From contig NZ_JOIZ01000029.1 of the NCBI RefSeq assembly GCF_000721605.1, forward strand, positions 1 through 64,000: 64,000 nt of DNA. The letters are read 5' to 3'. Below, in pieces: positions 1 through 9,159 of this stretch (position 1 is its first letter; every line of letters starts with the position of its first letter). Below the pieces are notes generated by a model. The model made no database searches. It worked only from the letters and a program-made list of their open reading frames with translations, and was not told the origin of the DNA. Made by a program: the position numbers and the translations under genes. The DNA comes from Streptomyces sp. NRRL S-37. Lineage in GTDB: Bacteria > Actinomycetota > Actinomycetes > Streptomycetales > Streptomycetaceae.

Positions 1-304
1 TCGACATCTCGAAGCGTGGAGAACGGCCGTCTCCGCTGTCCCGTGAAGAACCGCAGGTCAGCAGGACGAGTGACCCGCGGGGTTAAACGTCAAGCTAAGT
101 GCGGCCCGATCTAGTGGGGTGGGGACGGAGTCCTGGTAGGCGGTGCGATGCAGGTGCTCGCCGCGAGTGGTCTCAGAAGACGTCCAGTTGGGTTCCGAGA
201 TGCCGACGCGATGGCCCTTGATGACCCCGTTCCTGATCTGTCCGGCACGCTCCCATGCGTGGCCGCCGAGGGCAAGGGCGGCCTGGCCGTATCAGCAAGG
301 TGGG
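1..304. other. left flank, no supported gene
   Basis: I find no gene with a start, ribosome site and stop here. On the minus strand about 60 codons are open between roughly 290 and 75, with a protein-like composition but no start codon; they could be the tail of a decayed gene. The stretch lies just downstream of the STAND gene. It holds no tRNA, insertion-sequence end or long repeat that I can see. Confidence 0.4.
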
Positions 305-3300
305 TCAGGCGCTGACTCCTGGTGCGATGAGGGAACGCACTTCGGCTGCTTCCACGCTTCCTGTCTGCTCAAAAAGGTTCAGAGCATCACGCCAGCAAGC
401 CTTGGCCCGGTCCACCTGCCCCAACTCGGAGAGTGCGCGTCCGAGCAGCGTCAGGACGTTGCCCCGCATGCGGTCACCACCGATGCACCTGAGCGCGAGC
501 GCCTGTTCGGCGTGCTGGGCGGCCTGCGCGGGCCGACGGGCGGCCAGGTGCACCTCGGCGATGCGAAAGTGGATGGTGCCCTCCCAGAGCCGCTGCCGGT
601 GGTCGTGGCGGATGCCCAGCGCCTCGGAGAAGTGGCCGAGCGCCTCCGCGTGCCGGCCGGCCCTGAGCAGGGCGACGCCCACGACGTAGTGGCCGTGGGC
701 CAGGCGTACCGTCCCGCCGAACTCGGCGTGGATGGCGACACCGCGCTGCGCGATCTCCACCGCCTTGGCGGTGTTGCCCATCCCCAGGTGGGCGCGGGAG
801 AGGTTGCACAGGCTGATCGCCTCGAACGGCCGGTTGTCCAGCGCGTGGAATCCGTCGACGGCGTGGTTGAAATAGGTCTTGCCGTCCGCGGGCCGGTCCT
901 GGAGCAGGCAGATGAGTCCACGGTTGTTGGCCACCCAGCTGATGGTGGCGGTGTCGTGCGCGGAGGTCGCGAGGTCCATGGCGAGGCGCGCCTCCTCCTC
1001 CGCCTGCTGGATATGGCCGGAGACCAGGAGGACGTCGGTGAGGATCGTCCGGGCCCTGCCCTCCGCACGAAGATCCCCCGAGACCCCGGTGGCCTCGCAC
1101 ATCGCCCTTGCCGTCGTCTCGTACTGATGGGAGTTGGCCCCCGACTGGGTCAGGTCCTGGGCCGCCCAGAGGAGGTCGACAGCGCGCCGCAGCCTGTCCG
1201 TGCCCGCGGCCTGCCGGACACAGGCCAGCAGCGAAGCCGCCTCGTTGTAGAGCCAGTCGAGGGCCGCCGGGCCCTCGTCGAACTCCAGCCCGGCGTACTC
1301 CGTCGGCTCCAGGTAATCCACCAGCCGGTCCCCGGGCCGCTCGATCGCGTAGACCCCCGACGCCGTGGCGAGGTAGAAGTCCAGCAGGCGGGACATGGCG
1401 TCGGCCCGCTCGCTGGGCGGCTGCTCGTCCCGCTCCGCACACGCACGCGCGTAGAGCCGGACCAGATCGTGGTAGCGATACCGGCCCGGAGCGGCCGACT
1501 CCAGCAGCGAGGTGTCGACCAGCGACTCCAGCAGGTCCTCCGTCTCCTCGACCGGCATGTCCAGAACGGCGGCGGCCGCGGCCAGTGAAATGTCCGGCCC
1601 GTCCGCGAGGCCCAGCAGGCAGAAGGCCCGCGCCTGCGCCGGCTCCAGCTGCCCATAGCCCAGCTCGAACATCGCCTTGACCGCGAGGTCGTCGGCCTGG
1701 AGCTCGTCCAGCCGCTGGCGTTCGTCCGCGAGCTTCGCCGCGAGAACCGAGACGGCCCACGTCCGTCGGGCGGCCAGGCAAGAGGCCGCGATGCGGATCG
1801 CCAGCGGCAGGAAGCCGCACGCCGCCACCACGTCCAGCGCCGTCTCCCTCTCCGACGCCATCCGCTCCGCGCCCACGATCTTCGTCAAGAGCTGAAGGGC
1901 CTCCTCGGGCGACATTACGTCGAGGTCGACCAGGTGGGCCCCGACGAGGTCCACCATCCGGGCCCGTGAGGTGATCAGTGCGGCGCAGCCTTCGGTGCCC
2001 GGCAGCAACGGGCGCACCTGCGCGGCGTCACGCGCGTTGTCCAGCAGCACCAGCACCCGGCGCCCGTCCAGCACCGACCGGAACAGCGCCGCCCGCTCCT
2101 CCAGCAAGTCCGGGATCGCCGAGTCCGCGGTACCCAGTGCCCTCAGGAACATCCCCAGCACCGTCTCCGGCTCCGCCGCCCGTACCCCGGCGCCCTGCAG
2201 GTCCACATACAACTGCCCGTCGGGGAACGCTCCGCGGGCCTGGTGCGCCACGTGCACCGCGAGCGTCGTCTTGCCCACACCGCCGATGCCGGCCAGCGCC
2301 GACACCGCCACGACCCGGCCCTCGGCGGAGGCCAGCACATCGCCCACTTCCGTAACGAAGGAAGCCCGGCCGGTGAAGTCGGCCACCACCGCCGGGAGTT
2401 GGGCGGGGGGATCCGGGGCCGCCGCGGGCTCCGGGGGCAGTGGGGACGAGGGTTCCGCCAGGCCCGGGTCCGCCTGCAGGATGCGCCGCTGGAGCACCTG
2501 CAGATCGGGCCGTGGGTCCACGCCCAGTTCGTCCGCCAGCAGCCGCCGGGTGTCCGCGTAGGCGGCCAGGGCTTCCGCCTGCCGACCCGAGCGGTACAGC
2601 GCCAGCATCAGCAGCTCGCGCAACTTCTCCCGGAGGGGATGGGTTGCGGTCAGGGCCGTCAGTTCCGAGACCGCCTCCGCGTGGCAGCCCTGTTCGAGGT
2701 CCATGTCCAGGCGTGACTCCAGCAGTTGGAGACGCCACTCCTCCAGGCGCGTCCGCTGCGTCTCCGCGTACGGCCCTGGAACGCTCGCCAGCGTCTCGCC
2801 GTCCCACAGGCTCAGCACCTTGTTCAGCAGTGCTCGCGACTGGAACAGGTCCCAGGTACTCCTTGCTCGCTCCGCATCCGCAGCCAACTCCTGGGCCAGG
2901 GCGAGGTCCAGCGCCCCCTCGCCGAGTGAGCGGATCGCGTAGCCGCCCGACTCGCTGACTAGGACCTCCGAGCCAAGGATCTTCCGCAGCCGCGACGCGT
3001 ACGTCCGCACCGCCGCCAGTGCCTGGGACGGCGGCTCCTCGCCCCACAGCGCGCCGATCAGCTCTCCCGCCGTAGCCGTACGGCCCTCGCGAAGCAGCAG
3101 CGTCGCCAGCAAGGCCCGCTGTTGCGGGGACCCGGTAGGCAAGGACTCCGTCCCGCGCCAGGCGCGCACCGGGCCGAGCACACTGAAGCGGAGCGCCGCC
3201 GATTCCTTGGGACCCCCATGCTCCGATGCATGCGGTACGCCTACCAGCGCCTCCGGCACGGTCGAGCGAACAGGCGGTCGTCCGCTTGTCTCGGCTCGGG

Positions 3301-4258
3301 CCGAGGAAGGCGGCGGCAAGGGCGTCGCCCCCGTACCGGCGTGTTCCCCTGCGGAACGTCGGGCAGCGGCCACGACCATGGCCCGCGCTCCGTCAAGGCG
3401 AAGCTCATCGCCCAGGGCTTGCGCCGCCTCGAACTCTGTGGTGGCGAGACTCACCAGAGAGGAGAGCGACAGAGGATGGCGGGGTCCGAGCGTCGCCGAC
3501 GCCTTCTGCGCTGCGACAGCGAGTACGTCGGCGGCACGCTCCCATCGTTCGCGGTCGTCGGCCGCCATCGCCGACCTGAACTCGGCGCGAGCCAGGGTGA
3601 TCAGCGCGGCGAGCGACTGTGTGTGGCTGCTGCCGAGCAGGTGAATCAGCTGTCGAGCCGTGTGGGCCAAGGAGTGGACCAGGTCGTCCGCTTCGGCGTG
3701 GTGTCCATGCTGGCGGACGGCCTCCGCCAGCACCGACTTCGCCAGCAATTCGATTTCCAGCCGTTCTAGGAGGGAGTCGTTGGAGGCACTGAGGCTCAGT
3801 GCCTCTTCGGCTGCGCTCGTGGCCCCTGTGAGATCGCCCAGGCGGAGCTTGACCGCTGATAGGTTGGCCAAGCTCCGGGTTGCGGCCGGGTTCCGGTCGT
3901 CATTCACCCCCAGAGCGACGGCCGGCAACAGAACGGTGACCGCGGCAGAGACAAGGCCACGGTCCGCGAGGACGGCCGCCAATTCGTTCCTCACGTCCCC
4001 AGGCAGCGAGAGGGACTTCGGATCCGAGCGGATACGGGCGACCACGTGTTCGAGCAGGGTGCGTGATTGGTCCAGCAGGCCCAGAGCCTCGAGCAGCGAC
4101 GTCAGGTAGGCAAGATCCCTGCCGAGATTCGGTCGCAGAAGCGGATCAGGGTCTGCGTGTAGCTTCACCACGGCCACTGACGCCCTCAACCGGGCCGCGG
4201 CGTCGCCACGAAGAGCGCGTTCGGCGCTGGTGATGGCTTGCTGCCACAGGTCGGTCAT
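305..4258 (-). CDS. SARP/AfsR-like STAND regulator with extra N-terminal TPR region
   Basis: A predicted 1317-residue signal-transduction ATPase. In order it shows an alpha-helical TPR-like region (about 1-300), a SARP winged-helix plus BTAD module (from about 355, motif FSVLGPVRAW), an NB-ARC NTPase (Walker A GIGGVGKTT near 658, Walker B VLVLLDNA, sensor-like ALITSR), and C-terminal TPRs from about 1035. AfsR-type SARPs are normally around 1000 residues and begin with the SARP domain, so the extra N-terminal repeats are unusual. The ATG at 4258 is chosen because it overlaps the stop of the upstream protease gene as ATGA. The protease and Trypco1 genes upstream form one operon with it. That context suggests a protease-linked STAND sensor or effector more than a pathway-specific antibiotic regulator; this role is inference. 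Confidence 0.85.
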   Translation of the reverse strand: MTDLWQQAITSAERALRGDAAARLRASVAVVKLHADPDPLLRPNLGRDLAYLTSLLEALGLLDQSRTLLEHVVARIRSDPKSLSLPGDVRNELAAVLADRGLVSAAVTVLLPAVALGVNDDRNPAATRSLANLSAVKLRLGDLTGATSAAEEALSLSASNDSLLERLEIELLAKSVLAEAVRQHGHHAEADDLVHSLAHTARQLIHLLGSSHTQSLAALITLARAEFRSAMAADDRERWERAADVLAVAAQKASATLGPRHPLSLSSLVSLATTEFEAAQALGDELRLDGARAMVVAAARRSAGEHAGTGATPLPPPSSARAETSGRPPVRSTVPEALVGVPHASEHGGPKESAALRFSVLGPVRAWRGTESLPTGSPQQRALLATLLLREGRTATAGELIGALWGEEPPSQALAAVRTYASRLRKILGSEVLVSESGGYAIRSLGEGALDLALAQELAADAERARSTWDLFQSRALLNKVLSLWDGETLASVPGPYAETQRTRLEEWRLQLLESRLDMDLEQGCHAEAVSELTALTATHPLREKLRELLMLALYRSGRQAEALAAYADTRRLLADELGVDPRPDLQVLQRRILQADPGLAEPSSPLPPEPAAAPDPPAQLPAVVADFTGRASFVTEVGDVLASAEGRVVAVSALAGIGGVGKTTLAVHVAHQARGAFPDGQLYVDLQGAGVRAAEPETVLGMFLRALGTADSAIPDLLEERAALFRSVLDGRRVLVLLDNARDAAQVRPLLPGTEGCAALITSRARMVDLVGAHLVDLDVMSPEEALQLLTKIVGAERMASERETALDVVAACGFLPLAIRIAASCLAARRTWAVSVLAAKLADERQRLDELQADDLAVKAMFELGYGQLEPAQARAFCLLGLADGPDISLAAAAAVLDMPVEETEDLLESLVDTSLLESAAPGRYRYHDLVRLYARACAERDEQPPSERADAMSRLLDFYLATASGVYAIERPGDRLVDYLEPTEYAGLEFDEGPAALDWLYNEAASLLACVRQAAGTDRLRRAVDLLWAAQDLTQSGANSHQYETTARAMCEATGVSGDLRAEGRARTILTDVLLVSGHIQQAEEEARLAMDLATSAHDTATISWVANNRGLICLLQDRPADGKTYFNHAVDGFHALDNRPFEAISLCNLSRAHLGMGNTAKAVEIAQRGVAIHAEFGGTVRLAHGHYVVGVALLRAGRHAEALGHFSEALGIRHDHRQRLWEGTIHFRIAEVHLAARRPAQAAQHAEQALALRCIGGDRMRGNVLTLLGRALSELGQVDRAKACWRDALNLFEQTGSVEAAEVRSLIAPGVSA

Positions 4259-5076
4259 GACCCACCACCGCCCAGTTGACGTTCCATGGCCGCTTTTGCG
4301 GCCATGAACTTGAGTTCGGCGATCTGGGTGGCGTCGAAAACCCGGCGCTGCGACCACTCGTCGATGCGGTCGAACCACGTCTCCGCCGTGTCGGCGGCTG
4401 AGTCTACTGTCAACTCATCAGTGTTTACGGCGCGTTGGGACGGCGAAGCGGCTGGGTACAGCACGTCCATCAGATGCCCCACGTCGAACTGATCGAAGCG
4501 GCGCAAGGCTTCTCCGATGGTGGCGGCGAAGAGGACGTTGGCCGCGCGGTTGGCCTCGGCCCGGTCCGGGGCCTGTTCTAGAAGGATCCCCACGATCACG
4601 GGTTCACGCTCCTCCGGAACGCCTCTGACGACTGGTCCGCCGGAGTACCCGGAGTAGTCGCCAAGGAGTTGGTGCGCTGTCAGTTGCAGTGCCTGGATGA
4701 CTGCGCCCCCCTCGCAGAGGTACTCCGCCGTGCCACTGTCCACCTGTCCTCTGAGATGCACCTCGGATGCGCCGGGACGGTACGGGCTGTGCCACTCGTC
4801 TCCGCTGTGAGCTACGCCGGCCTGAGGTATCGGCAGCCTAACTTCGTGCACGGTGGAGATCATGATCAGGGCCAGATCAGCGTCCTTGTCGCGGCGGCAC
4901 ACCTGGCCTTCGAGTCGGCTGCCGTCGGCCAGAACGATGTCCACGCGCTCGTCCAGCGATGCGAGGCTCCGTAGACAATGAAGTGCGGTCACCACATAGC
5001 GACGGGTCAGCAGAAAACCACCTCCGAGGCGCTGTTCAGACTCGAAGATCTCGACCCAGTAGCTTGTGCTGGTCAC
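4255..5076 (-). CDS. trypsin-like serine protease, intracellular
   Basis: A 273-residue S1-fold serine protease. The triad is visible as His33 in TALHC, Asp67 in DADLAL and Ser145 in GYSGGP. There is no signal peptide or membrane segment, so it should act in the cytosol. About 65 residues follow the protease fold and are unassigned. Its start overlaps the Trypco1 gene upstream (ATGA) and its stop overlaps the STAND gene downstream (ATGA), so the three are translationally coupled. In the known conflict-system families, such proteases are thought to be activated by, or to process, their STAND partners. The substrate cannot be read from sequence. Confidence 0.85.
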   Translation of the reverse strand: MTSTSYWVEIFESEQRLGGGFLLTRRYVVTALHCLRSLASLDERVDIVLADGSRLEGQVCRRDKDADLALIMISTVHEVRLPIPQAGVAHSGDEWHSPYRPGASEVHLRGQVDSGTAEYLCEGGAVIQALQLTAHQLLGDYSGYSGGPVVRGVPEEREPVIVGILLEQAPDRAEANRAANVLFAATIGEALRRFDQFDVGHLMDVLYPAASPSQRAVNTDELTVDSAADTAETWFDRIDEWSQRRVFDATQIAELKFMAAKAAMERQLGGGGS

Positions 5077-5384
5077 GGCGTCTCCGCGACCCGCTCCACA
5101 GTGAGAGTGACCTCGAACGAAGCTTCGGCTGACGCCTTAGACAAGATGACTCCGGCTTCTGCGGCCAAGGTCAGTCCGAACGTGACGTCCATGCTCGACA
5201 CCTGCCACCCGTCCCGGCGCGGCACCTGGGAGAGGGACTGCTGGGCGATGGCCGAGGCTTGGACGATGGCCTCCTCCAGTTCTGCGGCACGGTCACCCAA
5301 GGAAGCACTGGACCGTGTGCGACTGGAGATCTGGCGGCTGCCCATGGCATCCAGAGGCACGGTCTCGACTCGAACTTCCGCCAT
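5073..5384 (-). CDS. trypsin-co-occurring domain protein (Trypco1 / CU044_2847 family)
   Basis: A 103-residue protein. Its C-terminal half carries the family signature (VTFGLTLAAEAGVI, then SAEASFEVTL), which is typical of the small Trypco1 proteins encoded beside trypsin-like peptidases. The start has a good ribosome site (GGGAGA) and the stop overlaps the protease start by four bases. It is the first gene of the three-gene operon. Family knowledge places these proteins in predicted NTP-dependent conflict systems, with a proposed role as adaptor or regulator of the protease. No enzyme motif is visible and no experimental function is known to me. Confidence 0.8.
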   Translation of the reverse strand: MAEVRVETVPLDAMGSRQISSRTRSSASLGDRAAELEEAIVQASAIAQQSLSQVPRRDGWQVSSMDVTFGLTLAAEAGVILSKASAEASFEVTLTVERVAETP

Positions 5385-5568
5385 GTGTCTCCCTGTTGGT
5401 GAGGTGCGGGTGGCACTGGTTCTCAGTCCCGCTGGAAGCGTAGCCAGCGAGATGCCGAGTCCGCGACCCGTTCAGCACACGCAAGATCCGGTCTATGGGG
5501 CCAGGCTGGGGGGAACTGGTCCAGCCGCGGTGTGGCGGTTTAGTGCGCTGGTGGCACCCGGCGCAGGA

Positions 5569-5971
5569 TCAGCGCGCCGCCGGCCTGCGGATGGGTGCGG
5601 GCGTGGTTGAGCCCAGCGGCGAGGTCGGCGGGCCGCGATGATCCGGAAGACGCCAGACCCGTAGAACGCCGATCTCGGTAAAGCCCGCTGCCAGCACGGA
5701 CTCAAGGGTATTGCCATGCTCCCGACAACCGACGCGGGGAAGTGGTCGGCGGCAGCGGCGAGCGCGGCCAACCAGACGGCCAGGACCGCGGCGTCGCCAG
5801 CCACGCCGGTGACTGGGGGCGTTGGAGACGCCGGCCACCGCGCCGACGTGGTTTACGTGTGTCACTGGTGGCTGACCAACCACCCTGACGCGCTCGCCTT
5901 CCAGCAGGGTCAGTGAACCCGACGCCGAAGAGTGGCCCTGCAAGGTCTGTATCTGAGGGCCGCTGCGGCAC
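5569..5971 (-). pseudogene. decayed GNAT acetyltransferase (probable)
   Basis: Three short minus-strand frames overlap here and read like pieces of one GNAT N-acetyltransferase. One carries GVSNAPSHRRGW, resembling the acetyl-CoA-binding loop. A second carries an Ala-rich helix (AVWLAALAAAADHF). A third carries NTLESVLAAGFTEIGVLRVW, resembling the C-terminal strand of the fold. At least two frameshifts are needed to join them. The rest of the 5385-6049 gap holds only the upstream region of the Trypco1 operon and nothing else I can support. The reading is tentative because it depends on reassembling frames by eye. Confidence 0.35.
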
Positions 5972-6049
5972 TACCTACCTGGCTAATTCCTATCGACAGT
6001 GAGGCTGTTGTCCTTCTCCCCGAGGACGTTGATGAAGACCGCGGGATAG

Positions 6050-6448
6050 TCATCGTCCTGTTCGCGGTGAGCTTTCCAGGGCAGTGAGGAGTTCTTCGGC
6101 GGCGTTGAGCTCGAACCATTCCGTGGAACCTTGGGCAACCAGCAGCCACTCATCGGGAGTAGCCAGGCCACGCACAAACATCTCGAGCAAGAACTGCTCC
6201 TCGTCCCCCGCTGTCTGGCGCACCCGGGCGCCGACGATGTCGTCGGATCTGATCCAGGAGGAGGTGGTGCCAGTGCCGACTTCCAGCCAGACGGTGGGAG
6301 AGGCCGGTGGCCCGGCGAGGGCCATCAGGGCGTTGGCGATGGCGGCCAATCCTTCGCCGGTGGTATGGGTGATCTGGTCCTGGCCGAACCGGCTTTCGGC
6401 AGTCTGGGCCAGCTCTGCTGCTTTGCGGATCCGCTCCGCGCTGGTCAT
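6050..6448 (-). CDS. hypothetical protein, 132 aa
   Basis: Not recognised. A soluble protein of 132 residues with an N-terminal helical part (AERIRKAAELAQTAESRF) and a mixed alpha/beta remainder rich in Trp and acidic residues. There is no signal peptide or membrane segment. The ATG at 6448 has a strong upstream AGGAGGGG, which supports it as a real gene. It lies between the 743-residue unknown gene and the Trypco1-protease-STAND operon, all on the same strand, so it may belong to the same accessory module. Confidence 0.55.
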   Translation of the reverse strand: MTSAERIRKAAELAQTAESRFGQDQITHTTGEGLAAIANALMALAGPPASPTVWLEVGTGTTSSWIRSDDIVGARVRQTAGDEEQFLLEMFVRGLATPDEWLLVAQGSTEWFELNAAEELLTALESSPRTGR

Positions 6449-6751
6449 CGGCGACTTCCCCTCCTCTTGCCGTGGGACGGCGTGCGCTCCACCCCCTCCC
6501 CAACTCGGTGCGCGGTCATGCCTGCGGCGGCGAACAGAGACGAACCGCTAGCGCTCCACGGTCCCGAGCCGGGGCCGGGCAAGGACCTCCGATACGCGGA
6601 AGGGGCGGCCGTTGATAGTTCACGCGTCCTCGGTCTGGTGGAAGTCGAAGTGCCGGGTGGCGACCGCGGAGCCCGGGTCCAGGACCGCGTACCGCGACAG
6701 CCAGGCTGGTACGTGGCTGCCGTCCTGCCCGGCGGGCGACGCGGAAGCGGC
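6449..6751. other. intergenic stretch, no supported gene
   Basis: About 300 bases between two unknown minus-strand genes. In frame with the 743-residue gene, the codons after its TAG stop (6754-6752) stay open for another 43 codons to a TGA at 6622-6620. This could be a shortened or once longer C-terminus. I see no start codon with a ribosome site for a separate gene. Confidence 0.4.
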
Positions 6752-8983
6752 CTATTCGACGTCGTCGATATCCTCGTCCTCTTCCTGCTCATCGTCCTCG
6801 TGATCCGCAGCCTGGGGGTTTACGAGGAGTTCCCCGGCCAGCTTGCGTACTTCCTTGATGATGCGGTCCAGCTCGTCGGGTGATCCGAACGGGTGGACAG
6901 TGGTGGCTCGCGCCTCGGGAGCATCGGCAAGACTCATCAGCCGTTTCACCGCCTGCCTCGCGTCGGCCACGGCCTGGCGTAGGGCGCGCCGCTCGGCTGC
7001 CAACTGATCGGGAACCGACTGCTCAGAGGAATCGTCCTCCTTCTGCTCATTCCGTTTGTCTTCCGCCTCGCGCGCCCTGTCCGGGTCGGAGACGGTCACG
7101 ACACGCCACTGGTCGAGAGGTTCGGCGGCGACGCCGCCCGCGTCCTTGCGGATCTTGTCCTCGGCTGTGAGGTCGACTGCGGGGATGGAGTACATCGTGG
7201 CCGTGTTGCGCGCCAGGAGTTGCGTATCGGTGAAGGAATTGAGGCATTCCCGCTCGGCGTCGAAGGCACGGGCCGCGAAGGCGAGGGTCCACAGACCCTC
7301 CTCAGAGTCTGCGAGCCCGGCGATGATCTGGTCCGTGTTGGCGCGGAAAGGCACGGTCCTGCCCACCGCTGAGCCGACGTTGCGTGTGATGATCTTGTCC
7401 GCGATGAGGGCGATTCCTCCCGCCACGGCGAGTGTCTGCCGCGCGCTGTCGTTACCGTTCAACGCCTGTTTGACGAGTTCGGTGAAGTCCGCCGTGGGGA
7501 CGGGCCGCCAGTCGCTCATAACGCCCTTGGTGAGTACTCCACCGTTCGCCCAGGCATTCCTCGCCTGTTGAAGCGATCCCGCCTTGTAGCCCCGCCAGGG
7601 AAGGTCAATGACCGGTCCGAGAAGTTCCGCGTACCCGGAGGTCTTCATCTTGCTGGTGCCCTTGATGTCCTTGGCGAACTTCTTGACCTGCTCGAAGACG
7701 TCGGGCCGGGTAAGGAAGTGCACCAGGTAGACGGCCCGCCACAGAGGCGTTCCCGGAATGCTGCCGTCGTGGAAGATGTCCGGCAGATCCGCGGGCTTCC
7801 GGCGTCCGAGTGCGAGACCGATGATGCCATCCAGGAGATTGTTCTGCGGCAGTCCGGGGAGGCGGACACGGCTGATCGCCCGCGTACCAACCTCCACGTT
7901 CTGCGCTGCTGCCTCCCAATGCCGGAATTCGACGTGGATCGAGGCGAGGATGGAGCGGACTGCGTCGTCGAAGACCTCTTCGGCGGAGAGTCCAGCCGAT
8001 CCGTGTCGGTGAACCCCTACCGTGATCTGAGCGGGCACCACGAGGGTCTGCCCGAGGCGCACCGAGCGATCCGTCGGCTGCGCCTCGTTCACTCCGCGCT
8101 GGAATTCGGCGAGGAAGCCGTTGAGTGCTTCCTGTCGGCCGAGCGCCATACGCTGGCTGAGTGCTTTCTCCGCAGCGCCGCGTCGCTGCGGCTTCTCTGC
8201 GGACAGGACTTCGAGGGCGGTCGCGGCGATGTCGTCGGCGTACGGTGCCTCTCCCCCGGTGAGGAGAGCCCATGCGCTGGTCACACGGGTGATGCCGTCG
8301 CGCACGGCAAGTACGTCGATGTGTTCGCTGCCGTCGGCGAATTCGAGCCGGCATGGGTGGGCAATGACGGCACGAGTGATACGACGGGCCAGGATTGATC
8401 GGTCATAGGGGTTCGGGTTGGCGTGCCGGGTCTGCTCGATGGTCTGTGCGAGGTGGGCGTGCAAATGCTTGCGGTCGCGGTAGCGATAGACGACCCGGGC
8501 GTAGGGTCGTCCGTGCTCGTCCACGTCGCCGTAAACCTCCGGGTCGTCGACGGGGAGCGCTCCCTGGCTGGTCCGCGGCTGATGTCCCGGAAACAGTTCG
8601 GTCAGCCACACTCTGGTGTGGAGCGAGCGGAGCGTTGCTCCCTCCACGTGCTCCTCGATCAGCGCGGACGCCTGCCCCTTGGGAGAGCGCAGCTGGGCTG
8701 CCGCCGCTTCGGGCGAAATGATGGCGCGAGCCACGGCGTGCCATGCGTCCTCGTCGAGCGAAGCGCCGTCCGCCGCCAAACCCGCTTTCACGAGTTGGGA
8801 GCGTTCAGCGGCACTGGAGGGACTTGGGAGTGTCCGCTCGAATCCCGAGACCGTGAACTCCTCACCCGAGAAGCGGAACGAGATCGTTTCTGGGCCGCTC
8901 GTCGGGGTCACGAGGCTGGATGACTGAGTGGCGCCCTCCACTCCTTCTCCGCCCTGAACCTGGGATTCGTTGGCATCGGACAT
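6752..8983 (-). CDS. hypothetical protein, 743 aa, ParB/DGQHR-like motif
   Basis: No family recognised with confidence. Residues around 200-240 contain DVLAVRDGITRVTSAW after an Arg-rich helix, which recalls the DGQHR/ParB-type nucleotide-binding motif of DndB-like proteins, but the match is weak. The N-terminal 50 residues are polar and probably disordered. The C-terminal 100 are a charged coiled coil ending in a strongly acidic tail (DHEDDEQEEDEDIDD). No membrane segment. The ATG at 8983 follows GAAAGGAAG at good spacing. It is the first gene of a minus-strand run leading into the Trypco1/protease/STAND operon and may be part of that island's system. Confidence 0.6.
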   Translation of the reverse strand: MSDANESQVQGGEGVEGATQSSSLVTPTSGPETISFRFSGEEFTVSGFERTLPSPSSAAERSQLVKAGLAADGASLDEDAWHAVARAIISPEAAAAQLRSPKGQASALIEEHVEGATLRSLHTRVWLTELFPGHQPRTSQGALPVDDPEVYGDVDEHGRPYARVVYRYRDRKHLHAHLAQTIEQTRHANPNPYDRSILARRITRAVIAHPCRLEFADGSEHIDVLAVRDGITRVTSAWALLTGGEAPYADDIAATALEVLSAEKPQRRGAAEKALSQRMALGRQEALNGFLAEFQRGVNEAQPTDRSVRLGQTLVVPAQITVGVHRHGSAGLSAEEVFDDAVRSILASIHVEFRHWEAAAQNVEVGTRAISRVRLPGLPQNNLLDGIIGLALGRRKPADLPDIFHDGSIPGTPLWRAVYLVHFLTRPDVFEQVKKFAKDIKGTSKMKTSGYAELLGPVIDLPWRGYKAGSLQQARNAWANGGVLTKGVMSDWRPVPTADFTELVKQALNGNDSARQTLAVAGGIALIADKIITRNVGSAVGRTVPFRANTDQIIAGLADSEEGLWTLAFAARAFDAERECLNSFTDTQLLARNTATMYSIPAVDLTAEDKIRKDAGGVAAEPLDQWRVVTVSDPDRAREAEDKRNEQKEDDSSEQSVPDQLAAERRALRQAVADARQAVKRLMSLADAPEARATTVHPFGSPDELDRIIKEVRKLAGELLVNPQAADHEDDEQEEDEDIDDVE

Positions 8984-9118
8984 GTTCTTCCTTTCAAAAG
9001 CCTGCCGAGATTCAAAGATCGGTCGATGGCACTACTGGCTGGTTGCTGCCCTGGCCGTTAGACTGGAGAGTGCAGTCAGGGCCGCGCGGATCGCGCGCGC
9101 CAGGTCTGCTTACACGAG

Positions 9119-9140
9119 CCCCGGCTTCTAGCCGGGGTTT
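9119..9140 (+). terminator. hairpin followed by T run
   Basis: A perfect 7-bp GC stem (CCCCGGC / GCCGGGG) with a five-base loop and TTT on the plus strand. It lies between the DUF3800 remnant and the 743-residue gene. Read on the minus strand it could also end transcription of the DUF3800 remnant. Confidence 0.5.
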
Positions 9141-9159
9141 CGTCATACAGCTGTCCGGC

